Part shown: positions 34,526-44,300 of the stretch, one piece after another | Position numbering within the stretch: position 1 is the stretch's first letter | Layout: each line of letters starts with the position of its first letter | From: Nitrospira sp. | GTDB lineage: Bacteria > Nitrospirota > Nitrospiria > Nitrospirales > Nitrospiraceae | Assembly: GCA_020853775.1 (NCBI GenBank) | Contig: JADYYH010000010.1 | Coordinates: forward strand, 1-64,000 | Length of the DNA: 64,000 bases | Direction of reading: 5' to 3' | Notes under the pieces: generated by a model | Told to the model about the DNA's origin: nothing | Database searches by the model: none | What the model saw: only the letters and a program-made list of their open reading frames with translations | Translations under genes and position numbers: made by a program

Positions 34526-36325
34526 ATGAAGACGCCCAAGAGTGTGCTGGTTATCGGTGTTGCCGGTTGCTTATCTTCCGCGCTGTGCTCCACAGCCTTG
34601 ATCCCAACCGCCGCTGCCGCAGACTCCACGCTCAGCCTGCTGCAGCAGTCCTCGACTGACGCGGTCATTGTTAAGGCCCAAGGCAGCGGCACGGCTCCCC
34701 TAGTGACCAGCCCAGCCGCCCTGGTCCTTAGCGCCCCGAAGGGACAGACGGCGGTGGGCGTATTGAATCTGAGAAAATCCAGCACGGATCAACATAGTTA
34801 TTATCTCAGCACGAACCAGGGGTGGGTCTGGATGAATCCGCCCTATGGCAGCACGCAAACCATTACGACTGAAACCGATCAATTGGTGATCACGGCGCAA
34901 ACAGCCAACCTTCCAGCAGGAACCCACTCCGCCGTGGTGTACATCGTCGATTCGGGACCGAACAATTTCACCAATATGCTCCGCATCCCAGTCGCCCTCA
35001 CCGTCACGGCCTCGGCGGTGGCCCCACCCCCTCCGCCCCCTGCGGCAGTGCCCCCTGCGTCGATTCCCCCTGCCCCCCCTGCCGTCATCCCGACGCCAAG
35101 CCCCGTGGCCGTGCCTCCCCCTCCGGCTCCCGTCGTACCACCGGTCGTGACCGGGACGGCCATCACCTCGAGCCCGGCAGCGTTGGCGCTCAGTGCCGTC
35201 AAGGGCCAAACCGCCGTCGGAACCTTGTCCCTGCGTAAGGGCGGTACCGATCAACATAGCTACTCTCTCAGCACGAACCAGGGGTGGATCTGGATGAATC
35301 CGCCCTATGGCAGCACCCAGACCATTACAACCGAAACCGATCAACTGGTCATCACGGCGCAAACGGCCAACCTTCCAGCCGGCACCCACTCCGCCGTGGT
35401 GTACATCGTCCAATCCGGTCCGAATAACTTCCAGAACATGCTGCGCATCCCGGTCACCCTGACCGTCACGGCATCGGCCGTCGCCCCGCCGCCTCCGCCC
35501 CCTGCGGCAGTGCCCCCTGCTGTCACCCCGACGCCGAAACCAGTCGTCCTGACACCGCCCCCGCCGCCCACACCGGTGGTTGTACCGCCGCCCCCGGCTC
35601 CGGCCCCGCCAGCACCGGCCACCGTGACGACCGGACCGATTCAGGTCACGCCGTCCGCCTTGAGTCTGACGAGCGCCAATAACGTCGGGACCTTAACGCT
35701 CCGCAAAACGGGAACCGACCAACACGTCTACTACCTGAGCACGAACCAGGGATGGATCTGGATGAATCCGCCCTATGGCAGCACCCAGACCATTACAACC
35801 GAAACCGATCAGCTGGTGATCACCGCCCAAACGGCTGGCCTGGCGGCCGGTACCTATACGGGAGTCGTGTACATCGTTGAATCCGGTCCGAATAACTTCG
35901 CCAATACGCTCCGCATTCCGGTGACGTTCACGGTCGCTGCGGGTCAGGCGGCCAGCACGCCGACGACACCGACTCAACCAACGGTGACCTCGCCGCCCCC
36001 GCCTCCTCCCAGCCCGTCGTCACCGGTCCCTGTGACAACGACGCCAACCCCGACGTCGTCCGCCTCGACCACGGCGCCCAAGACTGCCAGCGCCACGGTA
36101 AGCTGGAACGCCAATACCGAGTCTGACCTCGCCGGCTACCGCATCTATGTCGGAACGAGATCAGGCAGTTACGGAGTCGTGGGACCGTTCGAGGTGACAA
36201 ACGCCACCAGCTTCACGGTGCCGAACCTTCCCCTCGGAGCCACCTACTTCTTTGCGGTCTCGGCCTTTGACAAGTCGGGAAATGAAAGCGCGAAATCGGC
36301 GGAAGTCAGTAAGAGTCTGTTTTAG
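34526..36325 (+). CDS. Secreted protein with three BACON-like repeats and a fibronectin III domain
   Basis: This 599-residue protein has a signal peptide (about 1-33), then three Ig-like repeats whose conserved cores start near residues 95, 249 and 405 (STNQGWVWMNPPYGSTQTIT and close variants). Pro/Val/Ala-rich linkers separate them. A C-terminal fibronectin type III domain (about 520-599) contains TVSWNANTESDLAGYRIYVG. The repeats resemble BACON domains. It is probably a cell-surface or extracellular adhesive or carbohydrate-binding protein, which is an inference. The binding site CGGAGGAA precedes the ATG. A sigma-54 promoter controls it. Confidence 0.85.
   Translation: MKTPKSVLVIGVAGCLSSALCSTALIPTAAAADSTLSLLQQSSTDAVIVKAQGSGTAPLVTSPAALVLSAPKGQTAVGVLNLRKSSTDQHSYYLSTNQGWVWMNPPYGSTQTITTETDQLVITAQTANLPAGTHSAVVYIVDSGPNNFTNMLRIPVALTVTASAVAPPPPPPAAVPPASIPPAPPAVIPTPSPVAVPPPPAPVVPPVVTGTAITSSPAALALSAVKGQTAVGTLSLRKGGTDQHSYSLSTNQGWIWMNPPYGSTQTITTETDQLVITAQTANLPAGTHSAVVYIVQSGPNNFQNMLRIPVTLTVTASAVAPPPPPPAAVPPAVTPTPKPVVLTPPPPPTPVVVPPPPAPAPPAPATVTTGPIQVTPSALSLTSANNVGTLTLRKTGTDQHVYYLSTNQGWIWMNPPYGSTQTITTETDQLVITAQTAGLAAGTYTGVVYIVESGPNNFANTLRIPVTFTVAAGQAASTPTTPTQPTVTSPPPPPPSPSSPVPVTTTPTPTSSASTTAPKTASATVSWNANTESDLAGYRIYVGTRSGSYGVVGPFEVTNATSFTVPNLPLGATYFFAVSAFDKSGNESAKSAEVSKSLF
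34700..35935 (+). repeat. Three tandem coding repeats of about 465 bp
   Basis: The core motif begins at 34808, 35270 and 35738, spacings of 462 and 468 bp. Copies 2 and 3 share 59 identical consecutive nucleotides within the core, including synonymous positions, indicating recent duplication or gene conversion. Linkers between copies are Pro-rich and less conserved. Confidence 0.85.
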
Positions 36326-36338
36326 ATCAAGCAAGAAA

Positions 36339-36373
36339 CCGTGAGCCGGTGCGCAAGGGCGCCCGGCTCACGG
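36339..36373. terminator. Bidirectional terminator
   Basis: An 11-bp perfect stem CCGTGAGCCGG/CCGGCTCACGG with a 13-nt loop lies between two convergent genes. Its right arm overlaps the stop codon of the leftward gene. Confidence 0.7.
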
Positions 36374-37252
36374 CGAAGCAGGCTGCCCACCGTCTCTGGC
36401 ACATCGAAATCCCGTGTAGCTATTGCGAGTCTCCGGCGGTAGCTTGAAGCGGCCATAGGTCAGCAGATACTTTGGCAGGTCTGACCAGGAGCCTCCCCTC
36501 ACCACCCGAAACGATCCGACCTCAGGCCCGGATGGATTGCGGCGCGACCCGGTTTCGTAATACGCCGAGCCATACCAATCCGCCACCCATTCCCCAACAT
36601 TTCCTGCCATCTGAGACAGACCATAGGGGCTGCGCCCCTGTTCGTAGCGCTCCACAGGAGCCAGCACCTGGCTGTAGCTGAATCTGGCCCCTAACCCGAA
36701 ATTCGCTAATTCCTCACGCGGGCTCTGATTGCCCCATGGAAACAATCGTCCATCGCTCCCACGTGCCGCCTTCTCCCACTCGGCTTCAGTGGGGAGACGT
36801 TTTCCACGCCATCTGCAATAGGCCTCGGCATCGAACCAGCTGACGCCGATGACCGGACGGTCGCTGTGCAGCGAGAGATCCACCGACTCCCATTGCCAGG
36901 GAGCCGGTCGTGTCGTGGAAGCAAGAAATTCAGCGTAGTGGCCGGTCGCCACCTCATCACGATCCATCTCAAACCGGTCGAGCCACACCTCATGCTGTGG
37001 TTTCTCGTCCTCCAAGGCATCCGTTCCATCGGCACCCATACGAAAGGCGCCTTCCGGGATCATGATCATTGGCACTTCAGGATGAACCTGCAGTTCTGGG
37101 CTGAGGCGAGGTTTGCGCAATTGTTCAAGGAGGCCTCCTGCGGACTCAGCGGGGGAGACCAGGACAATGACCAGCAGGCAGCCGAGCAGCGTGGAGTGCA
37201 AGGAGCGCAGGGTCGCTGTGGAGGAGAACCCGGTTGGACGAACACCGCTCAT
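36368..37252 (-). CDS. Secreted formylglycine-generating-enzyme-like protein without catalytic cysteines
   Basis: This 294-residue protein has a signal peptide (LLGCLLVIVLVSPAESAGG) and a SUMF1/FGE-sulfatase fold: MIMIPEGAFRMGADG, RLPTEAEWEKAARG, MAGNVGEWVADWYG and RVVRGGSWSDLP near the C terminus. The two copper-binding active-site cysteines of true formylglycine-generating enzymes should follow the RGGSW motif but are replaced by Ser/Leu residues. It therefore is unlikely to oxidise sulfatases and may bind ligand or partner instead. The start ATG 37252 has a GGTGGA site. It follows the methyltransferase by 49 bp. Confidence 0.88.
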   Translation of the reverse strand: MSGVRPTGFSSTATLRSLHSTLLGCLLVIVLVSPAESAGGLLEQLRKPRLSPELQVHPEVPMIMIPEGAFRMGADGTDALEDEKPQHEVWLDRFEMDRDEVATGHYAEFLASTTRPAPWQWESVDLSLHSDRPVIGVSWFDAEAYCRWRGKRLPTEAEWEKAARGSDGRLFPWGNQSPREELANFGLGARFSYSQVLAPVERYEQGRSPYGLSQMAGNVGEWVADWYGSAYYETGSRRNPSGPEVGSFRVVRGGSWSDLPKYLLTYGRFKLPPETRNSYTGFRCARDGGQPASP

Positions 37253-37301
37253 GGAGCTATCCACCTGAGCCTTCGCGGCGAGCTATTGAATCGACAGACG
37301 G

Positions 37302-37964
37302 TCAGGGAATGATTCCGCCCACCACCCAGTGGCGATCGTCCGGCACATCCATGAGAAGCCGCGATAAATTCATTTCCGCCAACTGCGCCGCCACGTCGTC
37401 TTCAGTGAACGCCGCCAGCAGGGAGTGGTAAAAGTCCCGCTTCAGAATCGGATCTTCATCGGCTGCATACTGCTCGACCAACGCCTGGGCGGCTTCAGGA
37501 GATTCGGGCCGCAGTAAATCCATGACCAGAATGCAGGCCCCCGGTTTCGCGAGTTGCTTCAGCCGAAACCAGAATTGAAGCGGATTCGGCACATGATGCA
37601 AAAGACTGTTCGAAAGCAGCGCATCGGCCTGCTCCGGTAACGCGAGCGACTGAAACCGCTCGCAGCAGAGGGTGATGCGATCCGTCAATCCTGCGCCGGC
37701 GATAGCCTCCGCCGCCAAATCCAGCATGGGACGGCTCGCGTCTACGGCGGTCACTCGCGCCTCCGGATAGGCCCGAAGAAAGCGAATCGGGATATCACCA
37801 GGTCCGCAGCCGAGATCAACGGCATGGCCGCCGCTCCAGTCGGGGAAGTACTCCCGAAAGCGATCGACGAAGCCCTGGTTCTCTTCGGAAAAATCCGCCT
37901 TCGCATAGGCGCGAGCTTGCGCCGCATCATCCATCAATTCCGGTTCAAGTACGCGCTTCATCAT
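37302..37964 (-). CDS. SAM-dependent class I methyltransferase
   Basis: This 220-residue protein has the SAM-binding motif HAVDLGCGPGDIPIRFL, the acidic residue in VTAVDASRPML, and further Rossmann elements (DALLSNSLLHHV, CILVMDLLRP). The substrate is unknown; members of this shape methylate small molecules or quinones. Its start overlaps the MOSC gene by 20 bp, so it is in the prmA-MOSC-methyltransferase operon. Two adjacent ATG codons begin the frame. Confidence 0.87.
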   Translation of the reverse strand: MMKRVLEPELMDDAAQARAYAKADFSEENQGFVDRFREYFPDWSGGHAVDLGCGPGDIPIRFLRAYPEARVTAVDASRPMLDLAAEAIAGAGLTDRITLCCERFQSLALPEQADALLSNSLLHHVPNPLQFWFRLKQLAKPGACILVMDLLRPESPEAAQALVEQYAADEDPILKRDFYHSLLAAFTEDDVAAQLAEMNLSRLLMDVPDDRHWVVGGIIP

Positions 37965-38481
37965 TCGTTCCTACATTGAGTTCAGAGATCACTGACCGCT
38001 CGGTGCACGCGTCAACCACCACTGCATCACCGGGCTTCACCACTCCCTCACTGAGTACTCGCGCGTAGAGACGGCTCCAGCCCGGATGCGCTTCCTGCGC
38101 GATTCGACGAAAATTCCCGTCTTTGAACCATGACGCGTTCAAGCGACAGGGTGTGGTGTAACTGGTCACTTCGAGTCGGACCTGCTCACCGATCATCAGT
38201 CGGTCACCCGGTGCCAGATGCAACCAATCGAGACCGGCCACCGTGAGGTTTTCCCCCGACGAACCCGGTTCGATGCGATGCCCCTCGGCGCGTAAGGATT
38301 CGATCATTTCCAATGAGTAGAGGCAGACTGCCCGATCTCGGCCTCCGTGATACTTCCGGTTGCGCTGGCGATCGCCGGCCAGTCCGTCGATGGTGATCAT
38401 CGCTGACGGGACGGCGCGCTTCGGGACCCCGCCATCGGACAGACTGACCTGGTGCAGATGTGGAGCCGCTGGTCGCTTCAT
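37945..38481 (-). CDS. MOSC-domain protein
   Basis: This 178-residue protein starts at ATG 38481, 8 bp after the prmA stop. A longer start at 38559 would overlap prmA by 71 bp. It contains the MOSC pattern: KRAVPSAMITIDGLAGDRQR, HGGRDRAVCLYSLE, GENLTVAGLDWLHLAPGDRL and the conserved cysteine in TTPCRLNASWF. MOSC domains bind molybdenum cofactor sulfur or act as sulfur carriers, often with reducing N-hydroxylated substrates. It is the middle gene of a three-gene operon with prmA and the methyltransferase. Confidence 0.85.
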   Translation of the reverse strand: MKRPAAPHLHQVSLSDGGVPKRAVPSAMITIDGLAGDRQRNRKYHGGRDRAVCLYSLEMIESLRAEGHRIEPGSSGENLTVAGLDWLHLAPGDRLMIGEQVRLEVTSYTTPCRLNASWFKDGNFRRIAQEAHPGWSRLYARVLSEGVVKPGDAVVVDACTERSVISELNVGTNDEART

Positions 38482-38488
38482 GGGCACA

Positions 38489-39424
38489 TCAGGAACAGAG
38501 GCCGCCGTCACATGTTTCCATCCCGGTGGCTTCCAAGGCAAGCCACCCGTCGCGTTCACGAATGGCTTTCACATAGACTCCGCGAGAGGCATAGGCCGCT
38601 TCAATTTCCGCCCGCTGCTCAACCAACAACCCGGACAACAAGAGCCGGGCGCCACCGGCGGCATACTCGCAGAGCATTTCGGCGGATGCCAGGAGGGTCT
38701 GCCGATCCAGATTGGCCAGAACCAGGGTGGGATCGATCATCTCATGAGGTTGTCGAGCCTGGGCATGTCCCACAGCCAGCGTCAGCCGCCCGTCGAATCC
38801 ATTGACCTGGGCATATTCCCTCGCGCACTCCACCGCGACCGCGTCGAAATCCACACCCAGTGCTTCCGCTGCCCCGAGCCGTAAGGCCACCATCGCCAGG
38901 ATCCCGCTGCCGGTCCCCACATCCAGGACGCGATCGTCCGGTCGCACCAGCTGCTGCAGCCATTCGATCAATAGCTGCGTCGTTGCATGATGGCCGGTGC
39001 CGAACGCCTGCTTGGGATCGATGATCAGTTCGATCTCGCCGGGACCCAGCGGCAGCTCCTTCCAGCTCGGCCTGATGACCACCCCCCCGATCCTGATCGG
39101 TTCCACCAGACGGGACCATTGTGCATTCCAATCCTGATTCGTCAGGTGATTGATCGTTACCGCATGATCCGGGTCCGGGTGCCCCAGTTGGGTCAGCGCA
39201 CGTTTGAGGTCCTGCCAGGTATCGGGGCCACAACGGCCCGCAGGCCAATACAGATACACCTGGTCATCCTCTTGCCAAGCTCCGGTCACGTCAGGATCGT
39301 TCAAGACCCCCAACAGCTCACCGGCATCCAGGGAGGTCCGCACATCGACTTGAATCCAGTCTCCTGTGTCCACCGCCGCGGGGTCGGACGGAGAAATTTG
39401 ATCTGCCTTGGAGGTTGACGCCAT
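38489..39424 (-). CDS. prmA: Ribosomal protein L11 methyltransferase PrmA
   Basis: PrmA methylates L11 on several residues. The 311-residue protein has the substrate-recognition N-terminal half and the catalytic domain with FGTGHHATTQLLIEWL, SAM motif VLDVGTGSGILAMVALRLGA, and NLDRQTLLASAEML in place of the usual NILA motif. The length is near the family norm. A good GGGAG site precedes the ATG. It heads the MOSC-methyltransferase operon. It is divergent from the MutS-like gene, whose TTG start would overlap the first codons. Confidence 0.88.
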   Translation of the reverse strand: MASTSKADQISPSDPAAVDTGDWIQVDVRTSLDAGELLGVLNDPDVTGAWQEDDQVYLYWPAGRCGPDTWQDLKRALTQLGHPDPDHAVTINHLTNQDWNAQWSRLVEPIRIGGVVIRPSWKELPLGPGEIELIIDPKQAFGTGHHATTQLLIEWLQQLVRPDDRVLDVGTGSGILAMVALRLGAAEALGVDFDAVAVECAREYAQVNGFDGRLTLAVGHAQARQPHEMIDPTLVLANLDRQTLLASAEMLCEYAAGGARLLLSGLLVEQRAEIEAAYASRGVYVKAIRERDGWLALEATGMETCDGGLCS

Positions 39425-41334
39425 CTCAGACTCCCAGTATCGTCAGCATTGTTGTGAACCCAGCCACGTCACCAGGATCGAAACCCTCCCGTGAGCAGCA
39501 TCTGATCCATGCGCTCCGGCGCGCGGCTCATTTGGACACGAATGGCCGCCGCATCAGCGCGCGGTTTACCACCGCTCGTCTCACGATTTTTGTTGCGAGC
39601 CTCCTCGGTGCCGTCATTCCGCATAAGTTAGGCTGGACGCTCTTCGGCAATCTCGTGCTCGCGTCCGGCTTCATCCTGTTCCTCATCGTGGCCTGGTATC
39701 ATAACAGGCTCGAATATCGCTTGCATCGACTCCGGCGCTGGCAAGGCATCAAACGGGTGCACCTGGCGCGCCTCAGTTTAAAATGGACGGAGATTCCGCT
39801 TCGTGAGGTACCCGTTCCGGAGCGACATGGGTATGCCAGGGACCTTGACTTGGCCGGTCCGCGCTCCCTGCTCCATTTAATCGACCACACGATTTCCTCC
39901 CAGGGCCGGCAACGTCTCGCTTCGTGGCTCTTGGAGCAGCCGCCTCGTGCCGCCCAATGGTCAAGCCGGCAGACCCTCATCCGCGAATTGACGCCTCTCT
40001 CGCTGCTTCGAGACCGATTGGTCCTGGAAGCCCAAGCGATGGAGGAAGCCGATATCGACGGGCGGCGGCTGCTTTCGGTGTTGCAGAAACGGGTGGACGA
40101 TTCAGGGCTCATGCCGATGTTGCTGACGGAATCGGTCCTCGCCCTGACCACAGCCGCCCTGCTGCTCGCCGACTTGATGTCCGGCCTGGGCAATTATTGG
40201 ATGCTGTCGTTCGGGCTGTATGCCTTCTTGTTCCTTTCGGTCCGCAGCCGGTCTGAAGAAATATTCGACCATGCCCAGTCGCTGCACCTGCAATTGGAAC
40301 GCCTCAGTTCCGTGCTCGGCTATCTGGAACGGCGCGCCTATCGTGCCACTCCGCATTTGGCCCGGCTCTGCGGTCCGCTCCTGCAACAACACAGCAGTCC
40401 GTCGCGCTCGCTGAAACAGGCCGCCTCCCTGATGAACCGGCTCAGCGTGCGCGCCCATCCTTTGGTCCACTATCTCATCAACGCCGTCGGCCCGTGGGAT
40501 CTCTTCCATACCTATCGCCTGCAACAGCTCCAGGACCGGATTGCGTCGGCAGCGCCGCTCTGGTTCGAACTGCTCGCCGAATTGGATGCCGCGGCGTCCC
40601 TCGCCACCTTCGCCCACCTGCACCCGGACTACTTTTGGCCGACGCTGCATCACGCCGGCGCGGAGACGCAAGAAAACGGCGATGCGCCGAGGCTCGTGAC
40701 TGAAGGGCTGGCGCATCCGCTCATTCCGGCCGCCGTCCGCGTGCCCAACCACGTCACATTGCAGGGGCGAGGACGGATCTTTCTGGTCACCGGCTCTAAC
40801 ATGTCCGGCAAGAGCACGTTTCTGAGAACCATCGGCCTCAACACCTGCCTCGCGCAGGCGGGGGCTCCGGTGTGTGCCACGGCCTTTCGCTGGTCGCTGG
40901 TGCGCATCGGCAGTTGCATCCGTGTGGATGACTCCCTCGACGGCGGCCTCTCGTTTTTTTATGCCGAGGTGAAACGGCTCAAAACCATTTTGGACAGCAC
41001 CAGGGACCGACAAGGACCGCCGGTGCTGTGGCTGATCGACGAGGTCTTCAAAGGCACCAACAACCGGGAGCGGCTCATCGGCGGGCGCGCGCTCATTACC
41101 GCACTCGCAGGCGGTAACGGATTCGGCCTGGTGACGACCCACGATCTGGAGCTCGCTGAATTAGAAAAGCAGCTGTCCACGGTCACCAATGTCCACTTTC
41201 AAGAAACCGTCGTGGACGGCGCCCTGCACTTCGATTACCGTCTCAAGCCAGGCCCCTGCCCGACGACCAATGCCTTGCGGATTATGGCGCTCGAAGGGCT
41301 TCCGGTTGAGCGTGTCGATCCAACGCCGCCGTGA
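39415..41334 (+). CDS. Membrane-anchored MutS-family ATPase
   Basis: This protein of up to 639 residues has two N-terminal hydrophobic segments (about 52-95), a helical lever region, two more hydrophobic helices (about 240-280), and a C-terminal MutS ATPase domain: Walker A TGSNMSGKSTFLRT, SLDGGLSFFYAEVKRLK, Walker B LWLIDEVFKGTNNRERL and LVTTHDLELAEL. The mismatch-binding domain of true MutS is missing. The TTG at 39415 gives a 10-bp overlap with prmA; a GTG at 39454 is an alternative start. The function of membrane MutS-like proteins is unknown. Confidence 0.85.
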   Translation: MTPSQTPSIVSIVVNPATSPGSKPSREQHLIHALRRAAHLDTNGRRISARFTTARLTIFVASLLGAVIPHKLGWTLFGNLVLASGFILFLIVAWYHNRLEYRLHRLRRWQGIKRVHLARLSLKWTEIPLREVPVPERHGYARDLDLAGPRSLLHLIDHTISSQGRQRLASWLLEQPPRAAQWSSRQTLIRELTPLSLLRDRLVLEAQAMEEADIDGRRLLSVLQKRVDDSGLMPMLLTESVLALTTAALLLADLMSGLGNYWMLSFGLYAFLFLSVRSRSEEIFDHAQSLHLQLERLSSVLGYLERRAYRATPHLARLCGPLLQQHSSPSRSLKQAASLMNRLSVRAHPLVHYLINAVGPWDLFHTYRLQQLQDRIASAAPLWFELLAELDAAASLATFAHLHPDYFWPTLHHAGAETQENGDAPRLVTEGLAHPLIPAAVRVPNHVTLQGRGRIFLVTGSNMSGKSTFLRTIGLNTCLAQAGAPVCATAFRWSLVRIGSCIRVDDSLDGGLSFFYAEVKRLKTILDSTRDRQGPPVLWLIDEVFKGTNNRERLIGGRALITALAGGNGFGLVTTHDLELAELEKQLSTVTNVHFQETVVDGALHFDYRLKPGPCPTTNALRIMALEGLPVERVDPTPP

Positions 41335-41341
41335 TACGTAA

Positions 41342-44300
41342 TTGCATCATTCCAGCAGTTTCGGCAGACTGAACCCTCACTGTTCACAGGCGCTTGTGTT
41401 TCACCAGGCCAAGGAGGCACCTATCGATCCGCAGTCGGATTCCTCACCCCAGCCCGCGCGCCCGTTGCGGGGGTTGCTCATCGCACAGTTTTGCGGGGCC
41501 TTCAACGACAATGCCTGGAAATTTATGGTGGCCCTCCTGGGCATCCGGGCCGCCACCTCGACCCTCGCGCCCGGCCAGGATCTTGAAACGGCCTCGCAAA
41601 CGCAGACCACGCTCGCAATGGTGGTGTTTACCCTTCCCCTGGTCCTGACCTCGTTCGTGGCGGGTTTTTTTGCCGACCGGCTGAGCAAGCGGACCGTCAT
41701 CATCACCATGAAGGGGGTGGAAGTTCTGCTCATGGCCGGCGCCACACTCGCCCTGCTGTCGCATCCCACGGGAGGCCCCTGGGCCCTCGTGATGCTCGCC
41801 TGCATGGGTGTCCATAGCGCCCTGTTCAGCCCGGCCAAATACGGCATTCTTCCAGAACTGTTGCCGCATGCAGAGCTGGCCCGGGGCAACAGTATTCTAG
41901 AATTATTCACTTTCCTGGCGATTTTGACGGGCACCACCGCCGGAGGGTTTCTGCTGGCCGGCGCCGGACCCCAACCCTGGCTTGCTCCGCTTGCACTGAC
42001 CATATTGGCGCTGATCGGTTTCGCCGCAGCCTGGGCCGTGCCGCCGGTTCCCCCCGCGCGTGCGACCGGGGGACTCTTCGACACCTTGCGCGGCGCGCTC
42101 TCAGCCTTGCGCGCGGATCGTCTGTTACGACTGGCCATTACCGGCGCGGTATTTTTCTGGACGATTGCCAGCCTCGTCGTGCAGAACGTCCTGGTCTATG
42201 CCAAGGCCGTGCTCGGTCTGTCGGACGCGCTCGCCACCGTCCCCTCCGCACTCATTTCAGTGGGCATCGGACTGGGTGCTCTCGTGGTCGGCCGCCTCTC
42301 CCGGTCTCGTGTGGAATACGGGTTGGTCCCTCTGGGAGCGGCGGGCGTCGCCACGTTTCTGCTGACGCTCGGCTGGTGGATGCCGGGGTTCACCGGCACG
42401 CTGGTCTTGATGATCGCATTGGGCATGTCGAGTGCCCTCATCTTCATTCCCATCAATGCCCTGGTGCAGTGGCGCGCGCCGCACGACCGCCGGGGATCCG
42501 TCATCGCGCTGGAAAATATCTGCGTCTTCACGGGCATTCTGCTGGGCTCCCTGAGCGGCGGCCTGCTGGCGAATGTCGGCCTTTCGACCGTCGGAATCTT
42601 CCTCGCCGCGGCCGGCGTCACCACCATCGGAACGGCCTGGGCCATGTGGTTGATGCCCGAAACGTTCCTGCGTCTCGTGTTGGTTCTCCTGACCCATACG
42701 ATCTATCGGCTGCGTATTGTCGGGCAAACCCACGTACCCGTCACGGGTGGCGCCCTGCTCGTCCCCAACCATATTTCATTTATCGATGGGTTTTTGCTGA
42801 TTGCGAGCCTGGATCGGCCTGTCCGGTTTGTCGTCGATGCCCACTATGTGAACCTCCCCCTGTTCAAACCGTTCATGCGGGCGCTGAACGTGATTCCGAT
42901 TGCCTCCGATGGCGGCCCTCGCGTCATTCTCCGGGCCCTGCGCGATGCGGGCCAGGCCCTCGACGACGGTGATCTGGTCTGCATTTTCCCCGAAGGACAA
43001 ATCACGCGCACGGGCAATCTGCTGCCGTTCCGCCGTGGATTCGAACGGATCGTGAAAGGCCGCGAGGTGCCGGTGGTCCCCGTGCATCTGGATCGGGTCT
43101 GGGGAAGCATCTTCAGTTTTGTCGGAGGGCGGTTTGTGACCAAATGGCCGGAGCGGCTGCCCTATCCGGTGACTGTGTCATTCGGGGCCCCGGTTCCTAC
43201 CGGCACCCCGGCGCATGAGCTTCGCCGGCTCGTCAGAGAACTCGGCGAAAGCGCCTGGCACTGGCGAAAGGCTTCACGGCGTCCGCTGCATGCGGCGTTT
43301 GTCCGCAGTATGCGGCGGCATCCTTTTCGCCTCGCGATGGCCGACGTGACGAAACCCCATGTGTCGTCGCTCCAGGCTTTGATCGGCGCGATCGCCCTGG
43401 CCCGCGCGCTGACGCCCCACTGGCGAGGACAAACCTCCGTGGGCCTGCTGCTACCGCCGACCGTCGCGGGGGCGCTAACCACGGTCGCGGCCGCACTCGC
43501 CGGCCGCACCAGCGTGAACCTCAATTACACCGTCGGCAAGGCCGGGCTCGAATCGGCCGTGCGGCAGGCCCAGCTCCACACCATCGTCACCAGCCGCAAG
43601 TTTATCGAGAAGGCGAAGCTCGAGGTCCCAGACGGGCCGACGGTCCTGTGGCTGGAAGACATCGGCGCCACCATCGGCAGCCTGCAGAAAGCGCTCGCCG
43701 CGGCCCTCGCGATACTCGCCCCACTCCGGCTCATTGAATCGGCCTGCGGACAAACCCGCCGCGTGACCATGGATGATCTGGCCACCATCATCTTCAGCAG
43801 CGGCAGCACAGGCGAACCTAAAGGGGTGATGCTGACCCACTTCAGCATCGATGCCAATGTGCAGGCCGTCTCGCAAGTACTTCCCCTGGACCCGGAGGAT
43901 CGCATCCTGGGCATTCTGCCCCTCTTCCACTCGTTCGGCTATCTCGTATTCTGGTACGTCGCGCTCAACGGCGCCGCCACCGTATTCCATCCCTCGCCCC
44001 TTGATGTCACGGCCATCGGAGAACTGTGCGCCAAACATCGCCTGACGTTTCTCGTCTGCACACCGACGTTTTTGCAGCTCTATCAACGTCGCTGCACTCC
44101 CGAACAATTCAGCACGCTGCGGGTCGTACTGACAGGTGCGGAAAAATTACCGCTGCGTCTCTGCCAGTCGTTCGAGGACCGGTTCGGCATCGGCCCGATC
44201 GAGGGGTATGGCGTGACGGAATGCGCCCCGGTGATTGCCGTGAACTGTCCGGATTTCAGAGCCGCGGGATTCTTCCAACCGGCCTCGCGGCGCGGGACCG

